This document shows, one piece after another, positions 33,691-44,335 of a stretch of DNA of 64,000 bases (the stretch's first letter is position 1; each line of letters starts with the position of its first letter). A model generated the notes under the pieces. It was not told the DNA's origin. It was given only the letters and a program-made list of their open reading frames with translations, and made no database searches. The DNA lies in the NCBI GenBank assembly GCA_022559845.1, contig CM040128.1, forward strand, positions 72,293,247-72,357,246, written 5' to 3'. The position numbers and the translations under genes were made by a program. The DNA comes from Amorphophallus konjac (taxonomy: Eukaryota > Streptophyta > Magnoliopsida > Alismatales > Araceae).

Positions 33691-35859
33691 CCACAAAGTC
33701 CATTAGGGGCTGTGGTCGGCACATAGCCCGGGGTACAGCTCTGTATACATATATACGGCATTAGGAAACAAACCCCATGAGGCTGGCCGTTGGACCATTA
33801 GGGACAATCCGAGAGATTCTCCCTGCCCCTCTGGCCTATGAAGCAGGGCACACAGGGGACAGTGAAGGGTCCTCATCTCTGGGCGGAGACAGACAGAGAT
33901 ATGCACACAAGTGCATCTCTGTTCGCAGAGCCAGTGGAGCGTTCAACACGAAATCCGGTTGTTGCATCGGACTTAAAGCAGGAGAGAACCCCGGGGAAAG
34001 GGGGGGGGGACAGATGATTTCTATAGCCCGAAGGCACACCCAGCATCGGAGGAAACCAACTACGAGTGAATGCAGATACATATTAAATAGAGCGATCAGA
34101 GGTACACTCGCAAGAGGATGAGAGAGGGTACGCACGGGGCAGAAGACATTAGCAACGATAGACTTTCATTGATTCATGTACAACCCACATTCATACATAT
34201 GCAGAGCACATGGATTCCGACGCCGTCGTTGTCGATCGGCAGCCGTTTCATTAACAGAAGAAAAGGAACTATTACAGTTGAAGCCAAAGCATAGCAGAGG
34301 AAAAGGTGAGAGAAAAAAGGGGGGAGGAAAGGCTCGTATCATCGCCCCTCCCCCGATCTCTCACTTACATTGTGCCAGAAAACAAAAACAAAGAAGAGCA
34401 GAGGGGTTAACCGGAAAAAAAAAATGGAGACCCGACCTCGGCAAACAAACAGACGGTCTTCTTCTTCGACTCCGGGGGGCTCGGATGGAGCAGGATGTCG
34501 GCCGCCGGGAAGCTCAGACGGGGGACCTCTTCAGACGAAGAACCTCCTCCCCTTTTCCCTGGACCTCTCTCTTTCTTCTAATTCTCTTTTTTTTTCTCTT
34601 TGGATTCCGAGACCTCTCCGATCTCTTTTTTTTCTCTTCTCTTTTTCTGTTGGCCTCCTTTTTTCTTTTTGGATCCCCCTCCAGGCATGCCATATATATG
34701 GCATGTGGTTAATCCGGCGCGGTGGAGAAGGGCGCGCCGGGTTGAGGGCGCCGGGGAGCAGCCCCCTTGGCTTTTTGCGCGCCGTTTTAACGGCGCCGGG
34801 GAAAGGCCCCTTCTGGCTTTTGCGCGCCGGTTCGACGGCGCCGTATTAAGGGGCGCCGTTTTAACCCGTTCTCCAGGCACGGCTAGGCCGATGGGTCCGG
34901 GGATGGTTCCGGAGACTCCAGTGGACTGTTCCTCTCGCCCTGGCTCTCGGGGAGCCTTGACGGAGTGTTGACGAAGCTCTTGACGTGACGAACGGCCTTG
35001 ATTAGAACTTCGTGTGCTTCCGGTCCGGACACACGGGTGTCCCGTCGGTACGACTTTCGGCACTGTGATTGGTGCCTCTCATCAAGACGGACCTGTGTCC
35101 GAAGCTTCCTTGCAGGATGGCATTGCATCCTGGGTAATTCCGCCTTGAACGGCGATCCATCGGCCGCTAATGGCCTCACTAGGGCGAGAAGCCGAACCCG
35201 TGTCGGGTGATCGGGATCTTCTTGCTGACAGAACCTCCGGCCCCTTGTTGTGGATGGCCGAGGGCATTCTTCCTCTTTCGGAGAATCATAAGGTAGACCG
35301 TCGTCCTTGATCGGACGTCGGATGTGGGGTAGCGGCATGACAGAGTCGATGCCGGATCATTGGGCAGGCTTGATCGCACCGCCGGTTGGTTGCGGGTTGA
35401 CTTTGACTCTCCTGAGGTGAGGTCCCCGGTGTTCCCTTCAAGGTGGCTTGGGGCTTCGTCAGCTCGAGGGACCCTCGATAAGTTGATTTTCATCGGCTTC
35501 TGTGCTTCAGTGGGCCGTATCATTTGTCTTTGCGGCTTGGTCGCCAGGGATCATATTTTGAGTGCCAACAGTGGCTCAATGGGATGGGGCCTGGGGGGGC
35601 CCGTGGGGCCCACGGGGGTCCAAATTGTACATAAGCCCCTCTTACAATCAAAATAGCAAATCGAATACAATGAAATAAACACAAATTACACATAAATAAA
35701 GTTTAACTAAATATGATAAATGGGGAGGCTCAAGGCGGAGTCTCCGGGCTGTCTCCGAGCCAGATGGACGCTGAGGTGGCTCGAGTCGTACTTCGGGTGC
35801 GGTACCGGTGGCTCGGCGTGTCGCGCCGCTCAACTGCTCGGGTGTCCGCACCACCCTGC
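33691..35859 (+). other. LARD-1 internal stretch with second GC palindrome patch
   Basis: Mostly unique-looking. Contains the GGCGCGCC/GGCGCCG patch (34715-34875) and a perfect 20-bp palindrome at 34686-34705. Overlapping open frames on both strands (for example 34578-35063 and 34883-35338) have no recognisable domains. I do not call a gene. Confidence 0.45.
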
Positions 35860-35945
35860 TTGGGGGCACAGAAGAAAAGCTACACCCCAATCAGGGGGCA
35901 CATTAAGAAGAATACACCCCAGTCTAGGGGCATTGATGAGAAAAG
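35860..35945 (+). repeat. Isolated units of the CACCCC/GGGGCA minisatellite
   Basis: Three units like those of 27515-30240, found 5.6 kb away, so this repeat was once more widespread in the element or was moved. Confidence 0.7.
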
Positions 35946-36184
35946 AAGAGCAGAACAAGAAGAACAGTCATGAGGCAAATATGGTCTTTGCACCCGTCTA
36001 TCCACACAAAAGAAGGAGGAAAGAAAAGAAATAAAAAATCACGGGGCATACGTGGTCTTTGCGCCCGCCTCTTCACACAAAAGAAGAAGAGAAGAAAAGA
36101 AAGAAAGTCTTAGGGCAGTTATGGTCTTTTACCTTCGGCCTTCAGCTATCCAACAAATAGACCTCTCATGTGGTCGGCATCACG

Positions 36185-37060
36185 ACCTTTCGTTCAAGCT
36201 GACAAAACCTTCCACCGACGGGGCGTTAAACCGACCAAAACCTTCTGCCGACGGGGCGTTAAACCGACCAAAACCTTCCACCGACGGGGTGTTAAACCGA
36301 CAAAACCTTCCGCCAACGGGGCGTTAAACTGATAAAACCTTCCACCGACAGGGTGGTAAACCGACAAAACCTTCCGCCGATGGGACGTTAAACCGATAAA
36401 GCCTTCCATCGACGGGGTGTTAAACCGACAAGACCTTTCATCGACGGGGTGTTAAACTGACTAAACCTTCCGCCGACGGGGTGTTAAACCGACTAAACCT
36501 TCCACCGACGGGGCGTTAAACCGACTAAACCTTCCGTCGATGGGGTGTTAAATCGACAAGACCTTCCACCGACGGGGCGTTAAACCGACCAAACCTTTCA
36601 CCGACAAGGTGTTAAACCGAAAGATATTCAGCCATCGGGGCTTCAATCTGATAGATACTCAGCCATCGGGGCTTCAAGCCGACAGATATTCCGCCAACGG
36701 GGCGTCAAACCAACAAAACATCCAGCCATCGGGGCTTCAAGCCAACAAGCAACTCCACCTTCCGCCGACGGGGCGTCAAACCGACTAAACCTTCCGCCAA
36801 CGGGGCGTTAAACCGACTAAACCTTCCGTCGATGGGGTGTTAAACCGACAAGACCTTCCGCCAACGGGGCGTTAAACCGACCAAACCTTCCACCGACAAG
36901 GTGTTAAACCGAAAGATATTCAGCCATCGGGGCTTCAATCCGATAGATACTCAGCCATCGGGGCTTCAAGCCGACAGATATTCCGCCAACGGGGCGTCAA
37001 ACCAACAAAACATCCAGCCATCGGGGCTTCAAGCCAACAAGCAACTCCACCTACGGCCCT
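36185..37060 (+). repeat. CCGACGGGGCGTTAAACCGAC minisatellite
   Basis: More than 20 units of about 31-33 bp (AAACCTTCC, then CCGACGGGGYGTTAAACCGAC) grading into a variant unit with AGCCATCGGGGCTTCAA. A larger segment containing both types is itself repeated with an offset of about 291 bp (36621 and 36912 are equivalent). Confidence 0.9.
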
Positions 37061-37429
37061 TGGCCACCCAACAAAATCAAGAGAACCTTTCACTTTGGTT
37101 CGGATCCTTTCCCGGCCAGAGAATCAAAGAATCAACCTTTCATTCTGGTTCAGATCCTTCCCCCGACCAGAGAACAAAAACCTTCATGAAGTCAGTGTCA
37201 CGACCTTCCGTCCAAGCCGACGAACATCCTACCTTTCCCCGCTACCCTTTGGCCTTTTATGGCTTGTTTTTGACATCCCTTTGGCTTCGTAGCCTACTAC
37301 CATAATATCTCTTTGGCCTTCCATGGCCCGCTATCCAACACCTTCTGGCTTAGCCATTTCGGCCAAGGCCCACTACTAGGATTAATCCATCCGTCCCACC
37401 GCACTTTCCGAAATCTATTGGCTTTATAG

Positions 37430-37870
37430 CATGCTTCCCAACTCTGGCTCTTGTAGCCTGCTTCCCAATCTTGGCTCTCGCATCCTGCTGCCCAAAATTT
37501 TAGCTCTTGCAGCCTGCTTTCCCAACTCTGCCTGCCTCCCCTTTGGCCTTCGTGGCATGCTTCCTAGTTCTGGCTCTCGTAGCCTGCTTACCTTTGGCCT
37601 TCGAGGCCTGTTTCCCAATTCTGGCTCTCGTAGCCTTCTTCCCTTTGGCCTTCATGGCCTGCTTCCCAATTCTGGTTCTCGTAGCCTGTTTCCCCAACCT
37701 TTGGCCTTCGTGGCATGCTTCCTAATTCTGGCTCTCGTAGCCTGCTCCCCCAACCTTTGGCCCTTTGTGGCCTACTTCCCGGCATCTTTTGGCCCTTATG
37801 GCCCACTCCTCTAATGTCCCTTGGCTTCTACAGCCCGCTTCCCTAATGTCCTTTCGGCCTTTTGTGGTCT
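37430..37870 (+). repeat. GGCTCTCGTAGCCTGCTTCCC minisatellite
   Basis: About a dozen diverged units of 30-40 bp in which GGC..GCC halves pair. Related units are at 39000-39260 and 41005-41165. Confidence 0.85.
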
Positions 37871-38999
37871 GCTTCCCCAATACTTTTACTACCACTACAC
37901 TTATACGCAACGACAGTATGTTCTTACGCAAAAAGAAAAAACAAACAAAAAAGAAGAAGAAGAATTGCTTGGCTACCCTGCTTGCATGTTCGCTTAATAT
38001 AGAATAATACACCTCCTTGGAATTTTCTAGGACCATGTTCTCTTGCTAAATAATATCGCCCCGATTCTGGATGCACGTGCGTCACGGCGTACGCTCGAAG
38101 GGAACCCAATTATGGCGGGTGCGCACGTCAAGGGGAAGAGTCATGGCTGAATTGCTAAGTCCAACTCACAAAATAAACCTGAGGCAACACTCCCCACTTC
38201 ACGCTTAATGTGTTCAAGGGTCTTCAACCATAAGGATTGCCCGACTCTCTTATTAGCACTCTACGGATGCTTGAATTTCTGCACTCGCGTGAAAGGTAAT
38301 CGTGAGGAAAGAGCTGCCAGCCCCCACTTTAAAAAAAAGGAAAAAAAGAAAATGATGAATTAGTCGAATGTGGATCCAAGTAGCCGGGAATCTCCACTGA
38401 AACAAATGAGGAGACTCGCGCGAAATGGTGAAGCAAATTTTAATAAGGATGAAGCCTAGTAGTCGGGAATCCCCATTGAGACACATGAGGAAACACGCGT
38501 CAAACGGTGCAATCCGTAATAGAATTGTGACAAGGATGAATCCTAGTAGTCTATAATCTCCACTGAAATAAATGAGGAGACTCGCGCCGAAGGGTGAAAT
38601 CCGCTACCAAAATAAACAGATGGGGGCGATGCGAAGCTACCGAAATCAAAAGCCTGAAACCCATATGTAGGCGCTAGGGTAATCCTCGAGTGTCGCTTAG
38701 AAAACCTGCATATCCCTATGTTTAGGGCCTTTTGCTCACACGCTTGCTCCCCCACTCCACAGAGAATTGCCTCGGGTGAAATGTGTGAATTTAAGCTGTG
38801 CATGCAAGACATGCGATATCCTCTTGACGAGCGCACCACCCCTTTAGCTGTGCTTTCTGGCCCGCACCGTGTCTGCGAATTATGGGCGATGTCCCTACCC
38901 CATCACCTATAGAGGGAACTACCTTATTTATACTTATGTTATGCCTGCTGATGAGTGCATGTATGCTTGAATAAAGAAATAAATAATAATAATAAAATA
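37871..38999 (+). other. LARD-1 internal stretch with an approximately 82-bp triplicate
   Basis: Mostly unique. At 38370-38605 three units of about 82 bp share TAGTCGGGAATCTCCACTGA, AAATGAGGAGACTCGCG and GGTG. No gene seen. Confidence 0.6.
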
Positions 39000-39260
39000 A
39001 ACTCAATTTCGGCTATCGCAGCCTGCTTTCCCAGTTTTGGCTCGTACAACCCAATCTTGGCCCTCACGGCCTACTTCCTGCCCTTGTGGCTTACTAATCT
39101 CCCAACTTCGGCTTCTATAGTCCACTTCCCAATTTGGGCTCTCATAGCCTACTCCCCAATTTTGGCTTTCGTAGCTAGCTTCCCGATTGTGGCTCTTGTA
39201 GTCCGTTTCCCCGATTTTAGCCTTCACGGCCTACTTCCCCAACACCGATTCTGGCCCTTG
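39000..39260 (+). repeat. Second block of the GGCTCT.TAGCC minisatellite
   Basis: Units such as TTGGCTTTCGTAGC and TTGGCTCGTACAACC, the same family as 37430-37870. Confidence 0.75.
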
Positions 39261-39299
39261 AGGCCCACTTTCTCGGGTTCAGACTTCACAGCCGGTACT

Positions 39300-39720
39300 C
39301 TCGGACCTGCCGTCCAGCCAGAGAACAAAAATTCTCTCCACTCTAGATCGGACCTTCCGGTCGGCTAGGGAACAAAAGATCCTTTCACTCTAGATCGGAC
39401 CTTCTGTCTAGCTAGAGAACAAATAGACCCCTCCACTCTAGATCGGATCTTTCGTCCGGCTGGAGAACTAAACGATTCTCTCCACTCTAGATTGGACCTT
39501 CCATCCGGTTAGAGAACAAAAAGATTCTTTCCGCTCTAGATCGGATCTTCCGTCCGGCTAGAGAACTAAATGATTCTCTCCATTCTGGATCGAACCTTCC
39601 ATCCGGTTAGAGAACAAAAAGATTCTTTCCACTCTAGATCAGATCTTCTGCCCGGCTAGAGAACTAGACGATTCTCTCCACTCGGGTTCGGACCTTCCAT
39701 CCAGCCAAAGAATCAAAAGA
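39300..39720 (+). repeat. CTCTAGATCGGACCTTCCGTCC minisatellite
   Basis: About six units of 60-66 bp: CTCTAGATCGGAYCTTCCRTCC, GGCTAGAGAAC, AAAAGATTCTCTCCA. The inverted CTCTAGA and TAGAGAA halves can pair. Confidence 0.88.
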
Positions 39721-39869
39721 CCCTTCATACAGCCGATACCCCTGGTGCATTAAAAAAAGAAATACCCTTTCACCCTGGCCTGAGCCTGTCGGTCGGGTGA
39801 GGAATCAACCCTCTCTCCTTGCACTGACACCACCCCGTGTCAACGACCTGGCCACCTCCCTATCGCTTC

Positions 39870-40900
39870 GGGGTCACGAACATATCCCTTTGATATGGAC
39901 TTTCTGTCTGGATCATCGAATCAACAAACTCTTCTCTCCATCCCTTCGGGTGATGAATATACCTTTGATTTGGACTTTCTGTCCGGATCATCGAATCAAC
40001 AAACTATTCTCTCCGTCCCTTCGGGTGACAAATATCCCTTTTATTTGGACTTTCCGTCCGGATCATCGAATCAACAAACTCTTCTCTCCGTCCCTTCGGG
40101 TGATGAATATCCCTTTGATTTGGACTTTCAGTCCGGATCATCGAATCAGCAAACTCTTCTCTCCGTCCCTTCGGGTGACAAATATCTCTTTGACTTGGAC
40201 TTTCTGTCTGGGTCATTGAATCAACAAACCCTTCTCTCCGTCCCTTCGAGTGACGGATATCCCTTTGACTTGGACCTTCCATCCAAGTCATTGAATCAAC
40301 AAACTCTTCTCTCCGTCCCTTCGAGTGACGAATATCCCTTTGATTTGGACTTTCCGTCTGGATCATTGAATCAACAAACACTTCTATCCGTCCCTTCGGG
40401 TGACGAATATCCCTTTGATTTGGACTTTCCATCCGGATCATCGAATCAACAAACTCTTCTCTCCGTCCCTTTAGCTGACGAATATCCCTTTGATTTGGAC
40501 TTTCCGTCCGGATCATCGAATCAACAAACTCTCCTCTCCGTCCCTTCGGGTAACGAATATCCCTTTGACTTGGACCTTCCGTCCGGATCATCGAATCAAC
40601 AAACTCTTTTCTCGTTCCCTTCGGGTGACGAATATCCCTTTGACTTGAACTTTGTGTCCGGATCATCGAATCAACAAACTCTTCTCTCCATCCCTTCGGG
40701 TGACGAATATCCCTTTGACTTGGACCTTCTGTCTACGTCATTGAATCAATAAAGTATTCTCTCTGTCCCTTCGGGTGATGAATATTCCTCTGATTTGGAC
40801 CTTCCATCTAGGTCACTGAATCAACAAACTCTTCTCTCCGTCCCTTCGAGCGACGAATACCCCTTTTGACTCGGACCTACCGTCCAGACCGTTAAAGGAA
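39870..40900 (+). repeat. 75-bp tandem repeat, about 13 units
   Basis: The unit is exactly 75 bp over most of the array (GGACTTTC at 39897 and 39972). It contains CCCTTCGGGTGACGAATATCC, TTTGAYTTGGAC, GTCCGGATCATCGAATCAAC and AAACTCTTCTCTCCGT. Because 75 is a multiple of 3, the array stays open for 285 codons on the plus strand and 220 on the minus strand. I treat these as repeat by-products. Confidence 0.93.
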
Positions 40901-41004
40901 CAAACTCTTCTCTCCGCTCCTTCAGGCAATGAATACCTCTTTTGAATCAACAAACGCTCCTCTCCGTCCATTCGGGCAACGAATATGCCTTTCAGAGGAA
41001 TAAA

Positions 41005-41165
41005 CCCTTCTCCCCAACTTTTGGCCTTCGTAGCCTGCTTACCAACTTCGGCTCTTTACAGCCTGCTTCCCAACCTCGGCTCTTTGCAGCCCACTATTCA
41101 CCTCGACTTTCATGGCCCGCTTTCCAGTAACTTCGGCTTTCATAGCCTGCTTCTCGGGTTCTGGC
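41005..41165 (+). repeat. Third block of the GGCTCT.TAGCC minisatellite
   Basis: Units TTTGGCCTTCGTAGCCTGCTT and TTCGGCTCTTTACAGCCTGC, the same family as 37430-37870, just before the right LTR. Confidence 0.75.
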
Positions 41166-41958
41166 CCACGTGGCCCAATTTCTTGACCTTAACTTCGGTC
41201 CGTGGACCCGCTCTCTTCATCATGCTGATGAATCTCTCAGTCGGTCTGCACCCGCAGGCCCCGCTCTCTCATCCCTCTCTCGCGCCGTCTGCGGCTGGGG
41301 GGCATTAGTGGACACTAAAAAATTCTCACCCCATGATTACGTGTAGGGAAATAAAGAAGAGGAGAAAAGGGAAGAGAAGATGAGAAGAAGGGAAGAAGAA
41401 AAGGAAGCCTCTGAAGTGCCCCCAGCGGCACACTTTTTGAAGCCCTCTGCGGCACAATGTCCGTGCCCTTAAGTGGCACACACCCAGGGCAGCCTCCTGC
41501 GGCACACCCTTTCGATGCCCCAGCGGCACACTCCTGAAGTGCCCCAACAGCACACCCTTCGTGCCCTCCAATGGCACAACACCCTAAGCCAACCTTGACG
41601 GCACGCCCGGCAGGCCTTTCCAGCAGTACGCCTTATTGGCCCTTCAATGGCACGCTTGCCAGCCCCTTCAGCGGCACACATTGCCAGCCCCTCTGTGGCA
41701 CACTTCTTGGATCTTCCAGCGGCACGGGCTCCTGGCCACTCAGTGGCACACTTTGCCACCCAGTGCAACCGACAGAACGAACATGATGCCCATCCCCTAC
41801 AATTCGTGGCACGTAGCAAGCTGGCTGAGGTGTCGCCCAGGGAGGAAGGCACGCAGGCTATTCCTCCTGCCACCGAGGACGGGAGAAGTCAAATCCTCAT
41901 TTAATGGCCGTCTCCGTCGGGTGCTTCCCGCCTTCGACCGATCTCACCGCTGCTGGGG

Positions 41959-41966
41959 TATAAAAG
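41959..41966 (+). promoter_or_regulatory. TATA box of LARD-1 right LTR
   Basis: TATAAAAG in GGGGTATAAAAGGCCC, the same position within the LTR as 22643-22650. Confidence 0.72.
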
Positions 41967-43674
41967 GCCCATACTCCACGGTGAAGACAGACACGCAGAG
42001 AGATAGAGAGACAGAAAAGAGAAGAAGAAGAAGAGGAGGAGGAGGAGAACCTCTTGCCTTCCCATGCTGCTCTGTCACCACCGTCTGAGCGCAGACAGAA
42101 GAGAGAAGAAAGAAGAAAAGAGAGAAGAGTGTGAGCTATGGGAGGGGAGGAGCTAGCACTTCTTTCTCCTCCCACTGTATCTTGTTTTATTTCTCTCCAT
42201 TCCCTTTTTGTTTATCACGATGTATTAGCCCCTCTTAGGCTAATCCTTTTTATAAGAATAAAAAGCTCGCTATGTGTTCATGTTTTGTGCATGTGCGTAC
42301 CCATATGCTTGCATTCGTCGTCGTCTAATGTTTTCCCTTCGTTATCTATCGTTGGTTGGCGCAGTAATTTCTCTTCCCTTGCTCATCCTATCGTGGGAGG
42401 TGCCCCTTCCGTTACCTCTCTCTTCTCCAACCCTTCCCTCTGGGAGGAAAAGAGCTCCCCTGGGATAGTAGCCTCAGGGTTCGCTCAATACGATGAGCAG
42501 AACTCCAAGGCTAGGTCCTTGCAAAAAACCCCATCTCCCCGGGTCTCCTTGGTTTCCCGGTTCGTGCCTCAGTCATCATCTCCTCAGCCCCATGGGAGAA
42601 ACTCCTCTTTGGTCTGATTTGGTTCCTCTAATTATTGGCCTTCGTTAGCCCACTGAGCCCCTGGCTTACCTCTCTCCATGCGTTAACCCGGTGGCCCTGC
42701 CAATTGCTCCAGATCCGGTGAGCCCCAACCTCTTTCGCTCGGCACACTTCTTGGCCCCTGCCTTGGTTGGTACACACCCCTTCCTTTTGGCCTTCGACTA
42801 GCACACTCAGCTGTGTCTTCAACCGGCACACATCAATCGTGCCCTTCCCGGCGCACCCTTGCCTAGCCCGTTTACCCAGCACACCCTTCAACCGGCCCAC
42901 CTCAACCGTGCCCTTCCCGACACACCCTTGCCTGGCCCGTTTACCCGGCACACTCTTCAGCCCGTGCCTTGGCCGGCACACCTCCCAGCCTGCCTTGGCC
43001 AGCACACTCTTGGCCTATCTTTTCCCGGCGCACCTGGACCCCCTTCTAGTCAGTGCATTCTTAGCCCGTTTCAACCCCATGTTTCTTACTCGTTGTTTTC
43101 TCCCGGGCTTCCCGAAGTTTCATCAAAGGTGCTGCTGCCTCTAGCGCCCACCTCAAATTGTCGGGTTCTGCCACTCCATGTGGGCGTGTTCCCTGTACTT
43201 CCCTTACCATCCGAGTCAAGGGGAGATGCTGCCGAATTTTCATCAGAATTAGCATAATAAAAAAGGTAATACTAAAAGAAAAGTAACAATGCAAAAAGAA
43301 ACAACAGATAAATAGAATAAACACCAACAAAATGCCTTCGCCAAAATAACAAAGAAACCTCGGAGATCCCGAATAAACGGAACACCAGCATCTTTATGAC
43401 AGACTACTGAACATAACCCCGAACATGACTTGCATGAATAAAAGAAAGTTAAATTAAAACCCCACGCCTGCATTTCATGAATAAGAGAAAAATTCCTTGC
43501 ATGCATTCCATGAATAAAGTAAAAGAGAGCTCCTCACATGCGTCCTATGGGAGAGAGAAACCTCCCCCGAACAAATCTTGCCTCAGTTGCCGTTACCCCT
43601 CAACCCACTCTACCCGGCACACCCTGCCTGCAACTTATCCAGTACACTCCAGCGTCTCCTTGTCGACACGCCCC

Positions 43675-44335
43675 GTCTCTCTCTTCCTCATTGTCTCTCT
43701 TCCTCTCTCACCGTCTCTCTTTTTTCTCTCTCTCTCTCTCTCTCCCTCCATCCCTCCCTCACCCTCTCACCTCCCTCTCCCTTCCTCCATCTCACCTCCC
43801 TCTCTCTCTCCGTCTCACCTCCCTCTCTCTTCCTCCGTCTCACCTCCCTCTCTCCCTCACCGTCTCCCCTCTATCTCTCTCCCTCCGTCTCACCTCCCTC
43901 TCTCTTCCTCCGTCTACCCCCTCTCACTCCCAGCATCTCACCCTCTCTCTCTCCCACCGTCTCACCTCCCTCTCTCTTCCTCCGTCTCCCCTCTCTCTCT
44001 CTCTCTCTCTCCGTCTCACCTCCCTCTCTCTCCCTCCGTCTCACCTCCCTCTCTCTTCCTCCGTCTCACCCCCTCTCACTCCCAACGTCTCACCATCTCT
44101 CTCTCTCTCCCACCGTCTCGTCTCACCTCTCCCAGCGTCTCACCCTCTCTCACTCCCATCGTCTCATCTCTCCCTCTCCCATCGTCTCATCTCTCTCTCT
44201 CTCTCCCACCGTCTCATTTCTCTCTCTCAGTGCCTCACTCTCCCTCTCCCCCACCGTCTTATTTCTCTCTCTCTCCGCGTCTCACCCTCGCTCTCTCTCC
44301 CTCCATCTCACCTCACCCCAGCGTCTCCCTCCTCA
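43675..44335 (+). repeat. CT-rich minisatellite, right-LTR copy
   Basis: Counterpart of 24360-24890 but longer. Three overlapping Ser/Leu/Pro open frames of 270-306 codons come from absence of stops in a pyrimidine tract, not from coding. Confidence 0.9.

Noticed and set aside
34176..35338. Overlapping plus- and minus-strand frames of 114-178 codons
   Set aside because: Low-complexity Lys/Arg and Phe/Leu tracts and mutually overlapping frames indicate chance openness.
39895..40752. 285-codon open frame with a 25-residue repeat, and a 220-codon frame on the opposite strand
   Set aside because: Both come from a 75-bp tandem repeat, a multiple of three, so any stop-free frame stays open; there is no start context, domain or bias to one strand.
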